From: CBDCWT01 sp965223305
Lineage (GTDB): Bacteria; Planctomycetota; Planctomycetia; Pirellulales; Pirellulaceae
Length of the DNA: 64,000 nt
Assembly: GCA_965223305.1 (NCBI GenBank)
Contig: CBDCWT010000061.1
Location: 62,001 to 126,000 of the forward strand
Reading direction: 5' to 3'
In this document: one piece after another, positions 26,158 through 35,203 of the stretch
Position numbering within the stretch: position 1 is the stretch's first letter
How the letters are laid out: each line of letters starts with the position of its first letter
Notes under the pieces: generated by a model
What the model was told of the DNA's origin: nothing
Seen by the model: the letters and a program-made list of their open reading frames with translations, nothing else
Databases searched by the model: none
Position numbers and translations under genes: made by a program

Positions 26158-28203
26158 GTGAAAGCTGTCCAGCTACTCGCTGCGCTCTTGTGGATGTCTG
26201 TTGGGGCACTTGCTCTTGGAGCCGAAGAGTCGCCAATCGGCAGACAGATTGGTGATTTCACACTGCAGGATTATTTGGGGGCCAAGCACACACTGAGCGA
26301 ATGGGAAGATAAACCGGCGCTGGTCGTCGTATTCCTGGGCACAGAATGTCCCCTCGCGCGGTTGTATGGGCCACGGCTCGTTGAACTGGCAGAACACTAC
26401 TCGCCTCAAGGAGTGCAGTTTATCGGAGTGAATTCAAACCAGCAGGATACGCTGCTTGAAATCGCGCACTACGCGCGGGTCCACAAAATCGAATTCCCGC
26501 TTCTCAAAGATGCCGGCAATCGAATCGCTGACCAATTTGGCGCTGTCCGTACTCCCGAGGCATTCGTGCTCGACGAGGGGCGCGTGGTGCGCTACTGGGG
26601 ACGAATCGACGATCAGTACGGAGTGGGATATTCGCGCGCTAACTGGACGACCAGCGAATTGGCGACGGCGCTGGACGAATTGCTCGCCGGAAAGCCGGTC
26701 TCGACACCGATTACTGAAGCGGTCGGCTGCCACATCGGCCGCATCCATCGAAAACCTCCACAGGGAGACATTACCTACTCGCGACAAATCTCGCGACTCC
26801 TGCAAAAACACTGTGTGCGCTGTCACCGGCCCGGCCAAATTGCACCTTTTTCGTTAACCAACTACGACGAGGTGATCGGTTGGGCGGAGACGATTTGCGA
26901 AGTCATGGATGACGGACGAATGCCGCCTTGGCACGCGAATCCCGCTTATGGTCAATTTGCGAACGACGCGCGAATGACGGCTGACGAGAAGCAACTGTTT
27001 CAAACGTGGGTCGACAATGGGCTACCGCAAGGTGATCCGCGGCAGTTGCCCGCGGCTGTGAAATACGACGAGGGTTGGCAAATTGGCAAGCCAGATGCCG
27101 TATTTAGCATGCCAGAGCCTTTCCATGTGCCGGCGAAGGGGCTCGTGCCGTACCAGTATTTCTATCTCGATCCGAAATTCGAAGAAGACGTTTGGGTCAG
27201 AGCTTCCGAAGTGCGGCCGGGGAACCGCTCGGTCGTGCATCACATCTTCCTGTTCTTTCTGCCTCCCGGCCAGCACGAGCCCCGCGCCGAAGATCCACTC
27301 TATAACGCCGTCGCCGCCTACGCGCCCGGCGTCCCCGCTGGCGTCGGGCAAGAAGGCTTCTCCAGACGCATTCCTGCCGGCTCGAAGCTGGCCTTCCAAG
27401 TTCACTACACTCCGAACGGAAGCGAGCAAGTTGATGTCAGCGAGGTCGGACTGGTCTTCGCCGAACCCGACGACGTCGACAAAGAAATCAAGGTCCAAGC
27501 GGCGTTGAACTTGGACTTTCGCATCCCACCCGGTGCGCCCGATTACCGAATTGAGGCGGGATACCAATTCACTCAGGATACCTTCGTCCACTCTCTCAAT
27601 CCCCATATGCACTACCGGGGGCGGTCTTTCCGCTTTACTGCCAAGTACCCCGACGGCACCCAGGAGGTCCTGGTCGATGTGCCGCGTTATGACTTCAACT
27701 GGCAGAACACCTACGTACTCCAAGAACCAAAACTGATGCCTAAGGGAACGCTGATGCTGTGCACTGGCCGCTTCGATAACTCGGCCGGCAACTTGGTGAA
27801 TCCCGACCCGACTGCTGAGGTTCGGTGGGGTGATCAAACGTGGGATGAAATGATGCTCGGCTCGTTTCTGATCAGTTTACCGGAGTCGACTCGCCGAGGT
27901 GAGTTTCCCAAAGTGACCTTGCTGGAGAACGACCAGTACCAGGTCACTTTTCGCTACCGGCCGGACCGTGAGGGCGTCAAGACGGTGTTCGTTGCTGGTA
28001 CCTTTAACGATTGGGATCGGTCCAAAAACAAAATGAGCGGTCCGGACCAGGACGGCTTTTTTGTGACAACCATCCGACTTAGCAAGGGCCAACACGAGTA
28101 CAAGTTCGTGCTCGACGGAGAGTCTTGGATCCAGGATCCCGAAAACCCGGACCGAACCGGTCCCTTCGACAACTGCGTCGTCCGCGTGCCGCGCCGTCGA
28201 TGA
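26158..28203 (+). CDS. Secreted redoxin / cytochrome c / copper-monooxygenase-like / CBM48 chimera
   Basis: 681 aa. The GTG start is preceded by AGGGGAG with 6-nt spacing. A signal peptide (1-22) is followed by an AhpC/TSA-type redoxin domain (25-175) with a single Cys in ECPLARLY (63-70). A heme-c site CVRCH (219-223) with MPPW (255-258) as possible axial Met follows. A peptidylglycine-monooxygenase-like copper region shows VVHHIF (359-364), FQVHY (413-417) and HMHYRG (483-488). An AMPK-type CBM48 domain ends it (about 598-676; VFVAGTFNDWDRSKNK). The parts suggest an extracytoplasmic redox enzyme. The overall reaction and substrate are unknown. Its 3' end faces the TPR gene 16 bp away. Confidence 0.82.
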   Translation: MKAVQLLAALLWMSVGALALGAEESPIGRQIGDFTLQDYLGAKHTLSEWEDKPALVVVFLGTECPLARLYGPRLVELAEHYSPQGVQFIGVNSNQQDTLLEIAHYARVHKIEFPLLKDAGNRIADQFGAVRTPEAFVLDEGRVVRYWGRIDDQYGVGYSRANWTTSELATALDELLAGKPVSTPITEAVGCHIGRIHRKPPQGDITYSRQISRLLQKHCVRCHRPGQIAPFSLTNYDEVIGWAETICEVMDDGRMPPWHANPAYGQFANDARMTADEKQLFQTWVDNGLPQGDPRQLPAAVKYDEGWQIGKPDAVFSMPEPFHVPAKGLVPYQYFYLDPKFEEDVWVRASEVRPGNRSVVHHIFLFFLPPGQHEPRAEDPLYNAVAAYAPGVPAGVGQEGFSRRIPAGSKLAFQVHYTPNGSEQVDVSEVGLVFAEPDDVDKEIKVQAALNLDFRIPPGAPDYRIEAGYQFTQDTFVHSLNPHMHYRGRSFRFTAKYPDGTQEVLVDVPRYDFNWQNTYVLQEPKLMPKGTLMLCTGRFDNSAGNLVNPDPTAEVRWGDQTWDEMMLGSFLISLPESTRRGEFPKVTLLENDQYQVTFRYRPDREGVKTVFVAGTFNDWDRSKNKMSGPDQDGFFVTTIRLSKGQHEYKFVLDGESWIQDPENPDRTGPFDNCVVRVPRRR

Positions 28204-28219
28204 ACGCGGCAGACAACAC

Positions 28220-29899
28220 CTACCTGACCCGGCAAAAGCACGATCGGTCGATCGTCACGTCAGCACGCTCGGTTGCCTTTTGGAACTTCTTTGTCCAGCC
28301 TGCAGACTCTTCGGCCTTGCCCTGTTTTGCCAGGCTTTCGGCCAAACCGTGTAGAGCCCATGGATTGTGTGGATGCCGCTTCAGATCCTCGCGATAGATC
28401 GCTTCACTCTCGGCCGCTTTGCCCTGCTCGAGAAGCAAGGCGCCCAGGGCGTGTCGGGTCGGCTGCATCCAGCCCCAGGGTTCGTCGTAGTTGAGCGCGT
28501 CGTCCCTGCGTACCGCCTCCCTCAGATGCTCGAACGCTGCCTCGAACTCACCCTCGCGGTAGGCAATTTCTCCGGCCATCATCGATTCCGCCACACCCAG
28601 GATGTTCTGTGACGGATTTTGAAACAAGAAGCTGGTATCCGGTACCGTCGCGCGGACTTGCTCGAAAGCTCGCTGCTCCTCCTTGGCCGCCGCGACTCGT
28701 CCGGTAGTGGCGTAGGCTAAAGCCCGCGCATAGTGCCAAACGGAGCGGGTAACCGGAAGATAGTCGGCCGGCTCCGGCTCGGCCAAGATATCTTCCCATT
28801 GGCCGAATCGTACGAGCACATGCAGGGCTGTGGGAATGAACGCGTCGAGGAAATCGGTCTGCCCTTTCAGCATCTCTTCGGGCACTTGCTGGACAAGCTC
28901 ACGGGCCGCGGTTAAGGCCAGTTCGCTTTGGCCGTCGAACATGGCTCCGTACACCAGGAAGTGATAGTTGTGGATACGATACAGAGTATAGAAGTTCTCA
29001 GCACCTTCGCGCCGCCAGAACTCCGTGTCGGCCACAATCGCCTGTTGATTGGCCAGGATGACCTTTTGATAGTCACCAACTAGAACATCAATGTGGCTTG
29101 GCATGTGCACTAGATGGCCAACGCCCGGCATGGCGTTCCGCAGGCGGTTGGCTGCCGGCAACGCTTTCTCTGGCGTGGGCGAGGCCTCCATCGTGTGGAT
29201 ATACAGATGGCATAACGCTGCGTAGTCCGGGTGATAATGCAGCGCATCCTCGAGCACCGCGACGATCTCATTGGTCGCTGGAGCGGGTTCGCCGGTTGGA
29301 CTCCAGTGCAGCCACGGCTGGAGGTTCATCAGCGACTCGGCAAACAACGTGGCCACCAGCGGGTCGTCCCGGTGCTGCTGATACACCTCGCGCATTGCCT
29401 CGGCGTAGCTGCGATTCAATGGCTCTCGATCTTCAGGCACCGGCATAGCGTAGCGCTTCGCCAGCGCGGCGATCAACTTTGTTTCCAACTCGGTGGCTCC
29501 ATGGGAGTGCAACTCTGCTAACCGGATAGCGAGCTGCGCTTGGGCCATCTGATCGGCAACAATCTCCATGTTGTTGATGTTTGGCCCCCAAGCATAAGCG
29601 AGGCCCCAATATGCCATTGCCATGGAGGGATCCTCTTTCACCGCGCGTTCGAAACAGCGCACCGCTTCCTCATGGTTAAACCCGTAGCACATCGCCAGCC
29701 CCCGATCGAACCAGAGTTGCGCCTTCTCCGACCCTGTGGAAACGCGGTGATGGAATCCGCCCAGGTCGTAATAAGGCGCCGGAGGACCCAGCTGTGCCGG
29801 TGCGGCGACGGCACAGAGGATCACCGCGCAGAAGCCACTCGACAGTAGGCACAAGGAGCGAGTGATGCAGCGCGGGCTTTGTCTAGACAGTGAGTTCAT
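28220..29899 (-). CDS. Secreted TPR-repeat protein
   Basis: ATG at 29899 (559 aa; six extra codons if 29917 is used). The signal region LCLLSSGFCAVILCAVAAPAQ precedes TPR units: AQLWFDRGLAMCYGFNHEEAVRCFERAVKEDPSMAMAYWG near the N-terminus, and EFEAAFEHLREAVRRDD with LGALLLEQGKAAESEAIYRED near the C-terminus. The layout (an N-terminal TPR pair, a long helical middle with LCHLYIHTMEASPTPEKAL and HMPSHI, and C-terminal TPRs) matches a widespread uncharacterised bacterial family. It lacks any catalytic motif I can point to. It is convergent with the redox chimera. Confidence 0.75.
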   Translation of the reverse strand: MNSLSRQSPRCITRSLCLLSSGFCAVILCAVAAPAQLGPPAPYYDLGGFHHRVSTGSEKAQLWFDRGLAMCYGFNHEEAVRCFERAVKEDPSMAMAYWGLAYAWGPNINNMEIVADQMAQAQLAIRLAELHSHGATELETKLIAALAKRYAMPVPEDREPLNRSYAEAMREVYQQHRDDPLVATLFAESLMNLQPWLHWSPTGEPAPATNEIVAVLEDALHYHPDYAALCHLYIHTMEASPTPEKALPAANRLRNAMPGVGHLVHMPSHIDVLVGDYQKVILANQQAIVADTEFWRREGAENFYTLYRIHNYHFLVYGAMFDGQSELALTAARELVQQVPEEMLKGQTDFLDAFIPTALHVLVRFGQWEDILAEPEPADYLPVTRSVWHYARALAYATTGRVAAAKEEQRAFEQVRATVPDTSFLFQNPSQNILGVAESMMAGEIAYREGEFEAAFEHLREAVRRDDALNYDEPWGWMQPTRHALGALLLEQGKAAESEAIYREDLKRHPHNPWALHGLAESLAKQGKAEESAGWTKKFQKATERADVTIDRSCFCRVR

Positions 29900-30116
29900 G
29901 TGGCGGCTTTCTAGCATCTGAATATCTCTAACCTCTGAACTGGAACGTGAGCTAAGAGCGGCTCGGAGGACCGGAAAGAATTGCCCCTCATCCTAACCTT
30001 CTCCCCTCAGCGAGGGGAGAAGGGACTTTGGACAGCTGAACAAGCTTCCTGTCGGGCAAGCACTTTTCTGTCAGGCAAGCGCCTATGAGTTCTTACTGAG
30101 GGCCACTCATTTCAAC
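29900..30116. other. Short intergenic spacer with hairpin
   Basis: A gap between the TPR gene start and the pabA 3' end. It holds CCTTCTCCCCTCAGCGAGGGGAGAAGG at about 30000-30024, a strong hairpin with an 11-bp stem (quoted parts: CCTTCTCCCCTC and GAGGGGAGAAGG), plus a short duplicated CAAGC-rich motif (CAGGCAAGC). The hairpin could terminate transcription arriving from either side. No gene was seen. Confidence 0.45.
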
Positions 30117-30776
30117 CTAGAAAGTAACCGGTTTCTGCGGGAGCTCGGCGACCGTCCCCGCTGGGGTGACCTGCTCGGTCTCCCCCGCGGGGATCGCAGC
30201 ATGAGGTATCTCCGCCAGAGTGAGGAAGTTGGCCAGCAGCAAGTAACCGCCGTGGGTCAAAATCGCTTCCGGATGAAACTGAACCCCCACGCAAAGCTGG
30301 CTGCGATGCCGTAATGACATGATCGTGCCGTCGGCTGTCTCCGCAGACACCTCCAGACAAGCCGGTAGTGAACGCCGTGCGACGACCAGCGAATGGTAAC
30401 GGCAGACTGTCAAAGGATTGGGCAGCTGTGCATAGATTCCTTTTCCATCGTGCTGGATCGCGCTGGTCCGGCCGTGCATCGGTAGCCGGGCTCGTTCGAT
30501 TTCACCACCCCAAGCCGTGGCGATTGCCTGGTGTCCCAAGCAAACGCCCAGCAGTGGAACGCGGCCTGCAAGCTCCCTGACGACGTCGGTGGAGATGCCC
30601 GCCTCTTTGGGAGTACACGGCCCCGGCGAGAGGACGACCGCTTGCGGAGCCAGGCGGCGAACCCGCGCCACGTCGATCGAGTCGTTTCGACAGACCAGAG
30701 TCTCTTGGCCCAGCCGCTCGAAGTACCGCGCCAGGTTGTAGACGAAGCTATCGTAGTTGTCGATTAACAGGATCAT
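30117..30776 (-). CDS. pabA: Aminodeoxychorismate/anthranilate synthase glutaminase component
   Basis: The frame opens at 30860, but the ATG at 30776 gives the canonical start MILLIDNYDSFVYNLARYFE (219 aa). Class I glutamine amidotransferase hallmarks are present: LSPGPCTPKEAG, nucleophile Cys in LGVCLGHQAIA, and the His-Glu pair in GVQFHPEAILT. It delivers ammonia to PabB (23233-24630), and possibly to TrpE elsewhere, since many bacteria share this subunit. It lies 31 bp downstream of the MetE-like gene on the same strand. A ~25-residue extension after the domain (GETEQVTPAGTVAELPQKP) is unusual. Confidence 0.88.
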   Translation of the reverse strand: MILLIDNYDSFVYNLARYFERLGQETLVCRNDSIDVARVRRLAPQAVVLSPGPCTPKEAGISTDVVRELAGRVPLLGVCLGHQAIATAWGGEIERARLPMHGRTSAIQHDGKGIYAQLPNPLTVCRYHSLVVARRSLPACLEVSAETADGTIMSLRHRSQLCVGVQFHPEAILTHGGYLLLANFLTLAEIPHAAIPAGETEQVTPAGTVAELPQKPVTF

Positions 30777-30807
30777 CGCCACGACAATTCGTTCAGTCAA
30801 CGCAAGT

Positions 30808-31821
30808 TCATGTACCACGCGGCTCGACAGAGTTCCCGTTGAAGAGGTCGCGGCCAGCAACGAGAGCCCTCATCTTTGCATCTGCCACGCTGCGCGGCAG
30901 CATCCAGAATCCACAGTCAGGATGCACGTATCGGATCCGGTCGGCGCCCACCTCATTTGCCGCCCGCTCGATTCGACCCGCGATCAACTCTGGTTTCTCG
31001 ACTTCATTGTCTTTGATGTCGATCACGCCGATGCCCAGTCCGAGTGTCGGTTTAACGCGCTTCAGCATTTGCAGTTCGTGTTCCGGGCGTCGGGCCAATT
31101 CGAGTACCAGGTGATCGGCCTGGAGCTCGTTGAGGAAATCGATCAAGCGTTCGTAAGTTCCCTGTTGAATTCGCTGGCCCCCGTAGTTGCCGTAGCACAG
31201 GTGCACCGCTCGTTCGTTTTGCACTCCCTCAAGCACCCGGTTGATGCCGGCAGCCGCGATGGCCCCATCCTCGGCGTGGCCGGTGACATTCGCCTCGTCA
31301 ACCTGGACGACTTCTGCATCAACCTCGGCCACCTGGGCCTTTAACACGTCGGCCAATGCCAGTACCAGGTCGGGGAGATCTTGGTAGTGCTCGTCCGCGA
31401 GCATCTTTGCCAACATATACGGACTGGTGACCGTGAACTTCTTGGGACGTTCTGTCAGGTCCCGAAATAGTGCATAGTCGCTGGCCAGGTCGAGCTGACC
31501 GCTGTCGAGCGAGTCGACCACGACTCCCGGCGGCTTTGCCCGAAACTGATTCCCCGGTTTGCTCCTCCAGGCGGCCAACTGCGCTGCGGTCAACTCGGGC
31601 TCGACTCCGCCCAGCGGCTTCACAAAGTAGTCAATCATCCCGTTGGTTTCACTGTGATTAATGTCCCAACGGTACAGCTCGCCGTCGGCCACGACGTCGA
31701 TTCCGGCCAGCTCCTGCGTCTTCAGAACAGCCAGCATGGCATCGCGGAGACTCTCCCGAGTGCTCATCACGCGCAACCAAAGCGGGACGGGGTAGCTGCC
31801 GACAACCGTGGTTCGAATCAA
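30808..31821 (-). CDS. MetE catalytic-domain protein (cobalamin-independent methionine-synthase family)
   Basis: A TTG start at 31821 is chosen because AGGAGG lies 9 nt upstream (31831-31836 on the plus strand) and yields the family-typical N-terminus IRTTVVGSYPVPLW. Upstream codons run into intergenic repeat. That makes 337 aa, the size of a single C-terminal MetE barrel. Zinc-ligand motifs are visible: HLCYGN (His-x-Cys) and HPDCGF (Cys). VVQVDEANVTG supplies the substrate Asp/Glu region. Stand-alone C-domain proteins transfer methyl groups to homocysteine from donors that may not be methyl-folate. The donor here is unknown. It probably shares a transcript with pabA. Confidence 0.8.
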   Translation of the reverse strand: MIRTTVVGSYPVPLWLRVMSTRESLRDAMLAVLKTQELAGIDVVADGELYRWDINHSETNGMIDYFVKPLGGVEPELTAAQLAAWRSKPGNQFRAKPPGVVVDSLDSGQLDLASDYALFRDLTERPKKFTVTSPYMLAKMLADEHYQDLPDLVLALADVLKAQVAEVDAEVVQVDEANVTGHAEDGAIAAAGINRVLEGVQNERAVHLCYGNYGGQRIQQGTYERLIDFLNELQADHLVLELARRPEHELQMLKRVKPTLGLGIGVIDIKDNEVEKPELIAGRIERAANEVGADRIRYVHPDCGFWMLPRSVADAKMRALVAGRDLFNGNSVEPRGT

Positions 31822-32292
31822 GTCTGGCCGCCTCCTCGCGAATTGCTCGCTAACTAGCACTGAACACGAAACGTACCGAACCCGGTGCCGCCGGAACGGC
31901 GCGGCGGTCGCCTTGGTGCGAGAAATCAGCATCGCTCCCGCCGCTTGTTCCGGCCTACCGGCCAATCCTAACCCGAAGCGTCATCGAGGGGGAGTTGGTG
32001 TACGAAGGCGAGGGACGAAGGTGGCTTCCCCCCCACTACGGTCCGTACTGCTCGTCGGTCAAACGTTGGTACTCGCGCAGCAGGTAGGCCGGAACAAGCG
32101 GCGCCCAAAGCGTCCATCAATGTACGGTTTTCCGCCGCGCCGTTCCGGCACGCGGTGTTTTGAGTCTGACATTCCACCAAGCGAAACCGGTGCCGCCGGA
32201 ACGGCGCGGCAGTCACGTTTTGAAAACAAACAGTATCGCTCCCGCCGCTTGCTCCGGCCTACCGCTACTGCCGCGCAGCGGGTTGCCAACTA
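31822..32292. repeat. Intergenic palindromic repeats (GGCCGGAACAAGCGG family)
   Basis: This gene-free stretch contains two units of the TAGGCCGGAACAAGCGGCGC / CGCCGCTTGTTCCGGCCTAC family (about 31885-31962 and 32087-32272), with inner GGAACGGCGCGGC arms. A short CCTAACCCGAAGCGTCATCG unit lies near 31968-32000. The spurious N-terminal extension of the MetE-like frame runs into it. Confidence 0.7.
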
Positions 32293-33741
32293 TCAACTAC
32301 TCGCACAGCGGGTCCACTCGTCCGGACCCTGCATGGAACTCATGTTGGGTTCTACAGCGAATCCAAATCCACTGCATTGTAGCGACGCGATCTCAAACCG
32401 ACCATCGACGAGCCGCGGTGTTACCAGCTCGCCGTTCACAGCGTAGAGGTCTGGATGTGCAGCGGCGATCTGCAGCCGATCGGCCGGTTCCATGTAGGAC
32501 AGCCCCCGATGATAGTGGTGACCGTTGCGTTCGACATGTTGCAGTCCAAGTGTGGCGACGAGACAAAGGTCCGCCTGTAGCGCCACGCCACCCACGGCGC
32601 AAAGGTCCTCGCCCGTCATCAAATAGTCACTTCGCTTCCCACGCTCGTTGTACAACCAAGTCAGTCCTGCGTTCAGGATGCTCTTGAACGGTCCTTTGCA
32701 GTTCTTCGAGCTCACGCCGCGGTACCCCAGCGAGACTGCCTGTTTGTAGCAGTCGAGCGTTGCGTCGGATTCGTCGATGATCACAGGCTTGCTGGTCGAC
32801 AGCTGCCTGATACCTGCCGTTTCAGCTGCACTCAAAGCAACACCGCGCTCCAACGGCTGCTCGATTGCGATCGTGTTCTTCCAAAGTGTCGCTAGGGCCG
32901 GCTCACGCTGTAGCGATTCGACCAGTGCCTCGAAGTCAGCAGCACTCGGGTACTGCTCATTTCCGTCCAGAGTGATTCGGTAATCAGCTCCCCGATGACG
33001 CTCAACGATCTCAGCGACGCGGGTGAGTCGGTCGAGATCATGATCCAACTGGTTACAGACCTTGATCTTCAAGTAACGTACGCCACACTGCGCAAGGTAC
33101 TCCTCTAGAGCCTGAGGCAAGCCGTCGTGGAGCCGCTCGTCGGCGGGAATCTCGTCCCTGGTCAGAGGATCGGACAGACCGACTGTGTGTCGGACCAGAA
33201 TCGTCTGCGCTACGTGTGCTGGTAACCACTGGGCGACGGCGACGTCAGCCAACTCCTGGTGGACCTGGCCGGCAGCGATCTGGAAGAGATTTTGGCGCAG
33301 CGCCTTAGCAAACGGGAGTTCAGCCACCCGGCAGAGGCCATCGATCAAGGCTCGCTCCACCATGCTCAAGCCGAAGCTGGCAAGCAACGGTGTATAGCCC
33401 AACTCAGCACCACGGGCTTGCACCCGCTCGTAACTCGTCAGCCAAGCCGGAAAGAGGTCGCCTGGCGCAGCCAGCTCTTCGCCTACGATCTCTTCGGCAA
33501 CGGCGATCGCATCCAGCATTTCCTCGATCTGTCGCGCGTACGTTTTGCCTGCCGTCTTGTCGAACCAACTAGGCGGTAAACAGTCAGCGCTGTAGCCATG
33601 GCTTGTTTTTCCAGAGGTTTCGACGGTGGCTTGCAAGACCGCTTGAGGGCAGCTCGTGAGGCAGGCTTTCCCGTAGCGGAACGGAATTCGAGTAGTCGAA
33701 TTCCGCAGGCCAAGGCGGGTTGCTTTGAGGCTGATTTTCAT
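32293..33741 (-). CDS. Enolase-superfamily enzyme (mandelate-racemase-like)
   Basis: The ATG at 33741 (MKISLKATRLGLRNSTTRIP) is chosen over the longer frame from 33816, which runs into repeat. 482 aa. The C-terminal barrel shows the acid/base and metal set of the superfamily in order: KIKV (Lys base), TLDGNEQY (metal Asp), AIEQPL (metal Glu), IIDESDA (metal Asp/Glu), then SSKNCKGPFKS (second Lys). Such enzymes abstract an alpha-proton from sugar acids, amino acids or related acids. It lies near Gfo/Idh and PHP genes, so a sugar-acid substrate is plausible. The protein is longer than the usual ~370-400 aa. Confidence 0.8.
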   Translation of the reverse strand: MKISLKATRLGLRNSTTRIPFRYGKACLTSCPQAVLQATVETSGKTSHGYSADCLPPSWFDKTAGKTYARQIEEMLDAIAVAEEIVGEELAAPGDLFPAWLTSYERVQARGAELGYTPLLASFGLSMVERALIDGLCRVAELPFAKALRQNLFQIAAGQVHQELADVAVAQWLPAHVAQTILVRHTVGLSDPLTRDEIPADERLHDGLPQALEEYLAQCGVRYLKIKVCNQLDHDLDRLTRVAEIVERHRGADYRITLDGNEQYPSAADFEALVESLQREPALATLWKNTIAIEQPLERGVALSAAETAGIRQLSTSKPVIIDESDATLDCYKQAVSLGYRGVSSKNCKGPFKSILNAGLTWLYNERGKRSDYLMTGEDLCAVGGVALQADLCLVATLGLQHVERNGHHYHRGLSYMEPADRLQIAAAHPDLYAVNGELVTPRLVDGRFEIASLQCSGFGFAVEPNMSSMQGPDEWTRCASS

Positions 33742-33985
33742 TGCTAGTGTGTGATTTCGTCTTTCGTCACTCTCCCCTTCGGGGAGAGTCGGCCCGAAGG
33801 GCCGGAGAGGGGGCACGCCTCAGGGCGGTCACTCTCAGACCGCCCTCCCCGGACGCTACGCGTCCGACCCTCCCGCGAGCGGGAGGGTAACGGTGAATGT
33901 CCCGCAGGTTTGTTTAACTGTGATGCCGTAAAAGCTGCACGGCCTCCGAGCGGGAGGGTGAAGTCTAAGGTTCTTGAAAGTAACT
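33742..33985. repeat. Hairpin-rich repeat downstream of ispG
   Basis: Contains CTCTCCCCTTCGGGGAGAG (about 33771-33789), a perfect 8-bp stem with a UUCG-type loop. It is followed directly by GGCCCGAAGGGCC (about 33792-33804) and, further right, CGCGTCCGACCCTCCCGC units. A relative of this block lies at 5870-5935. It sits after the ispG stop (minus strand) and before the enolase-like gene, so the stacked hairpins may act as a terminator. No T-tract is obvious. Confidence 0.55.
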
Positions 33986-35134
33986 TCACAGTCCGGAGGT
34001 TCGCTGTGCGATCAGTTTGTCGAGCTCTTGGTGAACGTGCTGCAGGATTTCGTCGTATGGATAGGAGCCGAGGGTCTCGGCACCTCGTTTTAGGTTGACG
34101 TAGTTTGGGCCGCACCAGAGGCCTAAATCGGCGTCGTCAGTCTCGCCCGGGCCGTTGACGCGGCAGCCCATCACGGCAATCGTCAGCTGATGGTCTTTTG
34201 CGTAGCGGGTCGTTTCACGAACTTGCTCCGCGAGCTCGATGAATGCTTCGTTCTCCACACGAGAGCAACTGGGGCAGGAGATGATGTTTAGCGACTTAGA
34301 GCCGTAGTCGACCACGGACCGTACCCGACCCGCGGCAATGTCGCTCAGGATTTGACGGCCGGCGGCAATCTCTTCTGCTTTGCGAGAATTGGGCACCGTC
34401 AACGACACACGCAGGGTGTCGCCGATGCCGCGGCTGATCAGCTGCTCGAGTGCGATTCGGGTCTTGATCACTCCGTCGGGTGGGAGGCCCGCTTCGGTCA
34501 CCCCAAGGTGTAGCGGCACCTCTGGCCGCTTCTCCGCAAAGCGGCGATTCACTTCGATTACTTGGAGCGGGTCGGAGTCCTTGAGCGACACACAGTAGCG
34601 CGTGAATCCCAGTGAATCCAAGAACTCGCAATGGTCCCAGGCACTCTCCAGCATCGGCGTAATTGAATCCGCCCCTCCGAACTGCTCTTTCTTGGCCGGG
34701 TCGACACTGCCACAGTTGACACCCACCCGTATTGCGCATTCGTTGGTCGCGGCAGTGTCCGCCAAGTAACGCACCTTTTCCTGCCAGGGTTTAGCGGTTT
34801 CATGGTGATAAAGGTGCCCGGGGTTGTAGCGCAGCTTGTCGACGTGAGGCGCGACCAGCTCCGCCATGCGATAATTCTCCTGCAGGTCAACGACCAGATT
34901 GGCGGTCGTCTGCTGGCGAATCTCGATCAACGCTTCGGCATCACGCCGGCTGTCGACCGCGATTCGCACGATGTCGGCTCCTGCGGCTACCAAGTCGGTC
35001 ACTTGGGCGACGGTCGACTCAACGTCCTGCGTGTGAGTCGCCGTCATGCTCTGAATCGCGATGGGGGCTCCGGCACCAATCGTCACCGAGCCAATTTGGA
35101 CCGCACGGGTCGGATTGCGAGATAAAACAACCAT
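33986..35134 (-). CDS. ispG: 4-hydroxy-3-methylbut-2-en-1-yl diphosphate synthase IspG
   Basis: 382 aa, the single-barrel bacterial form. The N-terminal TIM barrel includes IQSMTATHTQDVESTVAQV, LRYNPGH, IRVGVNCGS and HLGVTEAG. The C-terminal [4Fe-4S] domain has CPSCSRVEN and, later, MGCRVNGPGE, giving the three Cys ligands, plus the conserved Glu of NGPGE. It reduces MEcPP to HMBPP in the MEP isoprenoid pathway. It is a housekeeping gene set between sugar-metabolism genes, with 69 bp to the upstream Gfo/Idh gene and a short repeat in that gap. Confidence 0.96.
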   Translation of the reverse strand: MVVLSRNPTRAVQIGSVTIGAGAPIAIQSMTATHTQDVESTVAQVTDLVAAGADIVRIAVDSRRDAEALIEIRQQTTANLVVDLQENYRMAELVAPHVDKLRYNPGHLYHHETAKPWQEKVRYLADTAATNECAIRVGVNCGSVDPAKKEQFGGADSITPMLESAWDHCEFLDSLGFTRYCVSLKDSDPLQVIEVNRRFAEKRPEVPLHLGVTEAGLPPDGVIKTRIALEQLISRGIGDTLRVSLTVPNSRKAEEIAAGRQILSDIAAGRVRSVVDYGSKSLNIISCPSCSRVENEAFIELAEQVRETTRYAKDHQLTIAVMGCRVNGPGETDDADLGLWCGPNYVNLKRGAETLGSYPYDEILQHVHQELDKLIAQRTSGL

Positions 35135-35136
35135 GC

Positions 35137-35200
35137 AGCTAATCCTAACCCGAAGCGTGAGCGAGGGGGAGTTGGCGTACGGATGCGAGGGACACTCCCC
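35137..35200. repeat. Short 'CCCGAAGCGTGAGCGAGGG' repeat
   Basis: A truncated relative of the fold-back family at 13728-13915: CCTAACCCGAAGCGTGAGCG followed by AGGGGGAGTTGGCGTACGG and a partial complementary arm ACACTCCCCCT. It fills the gap between ispG and the oxidoreductase 3' end. Confidence 0.55.
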
Positions 35201-35203
35201 CTA

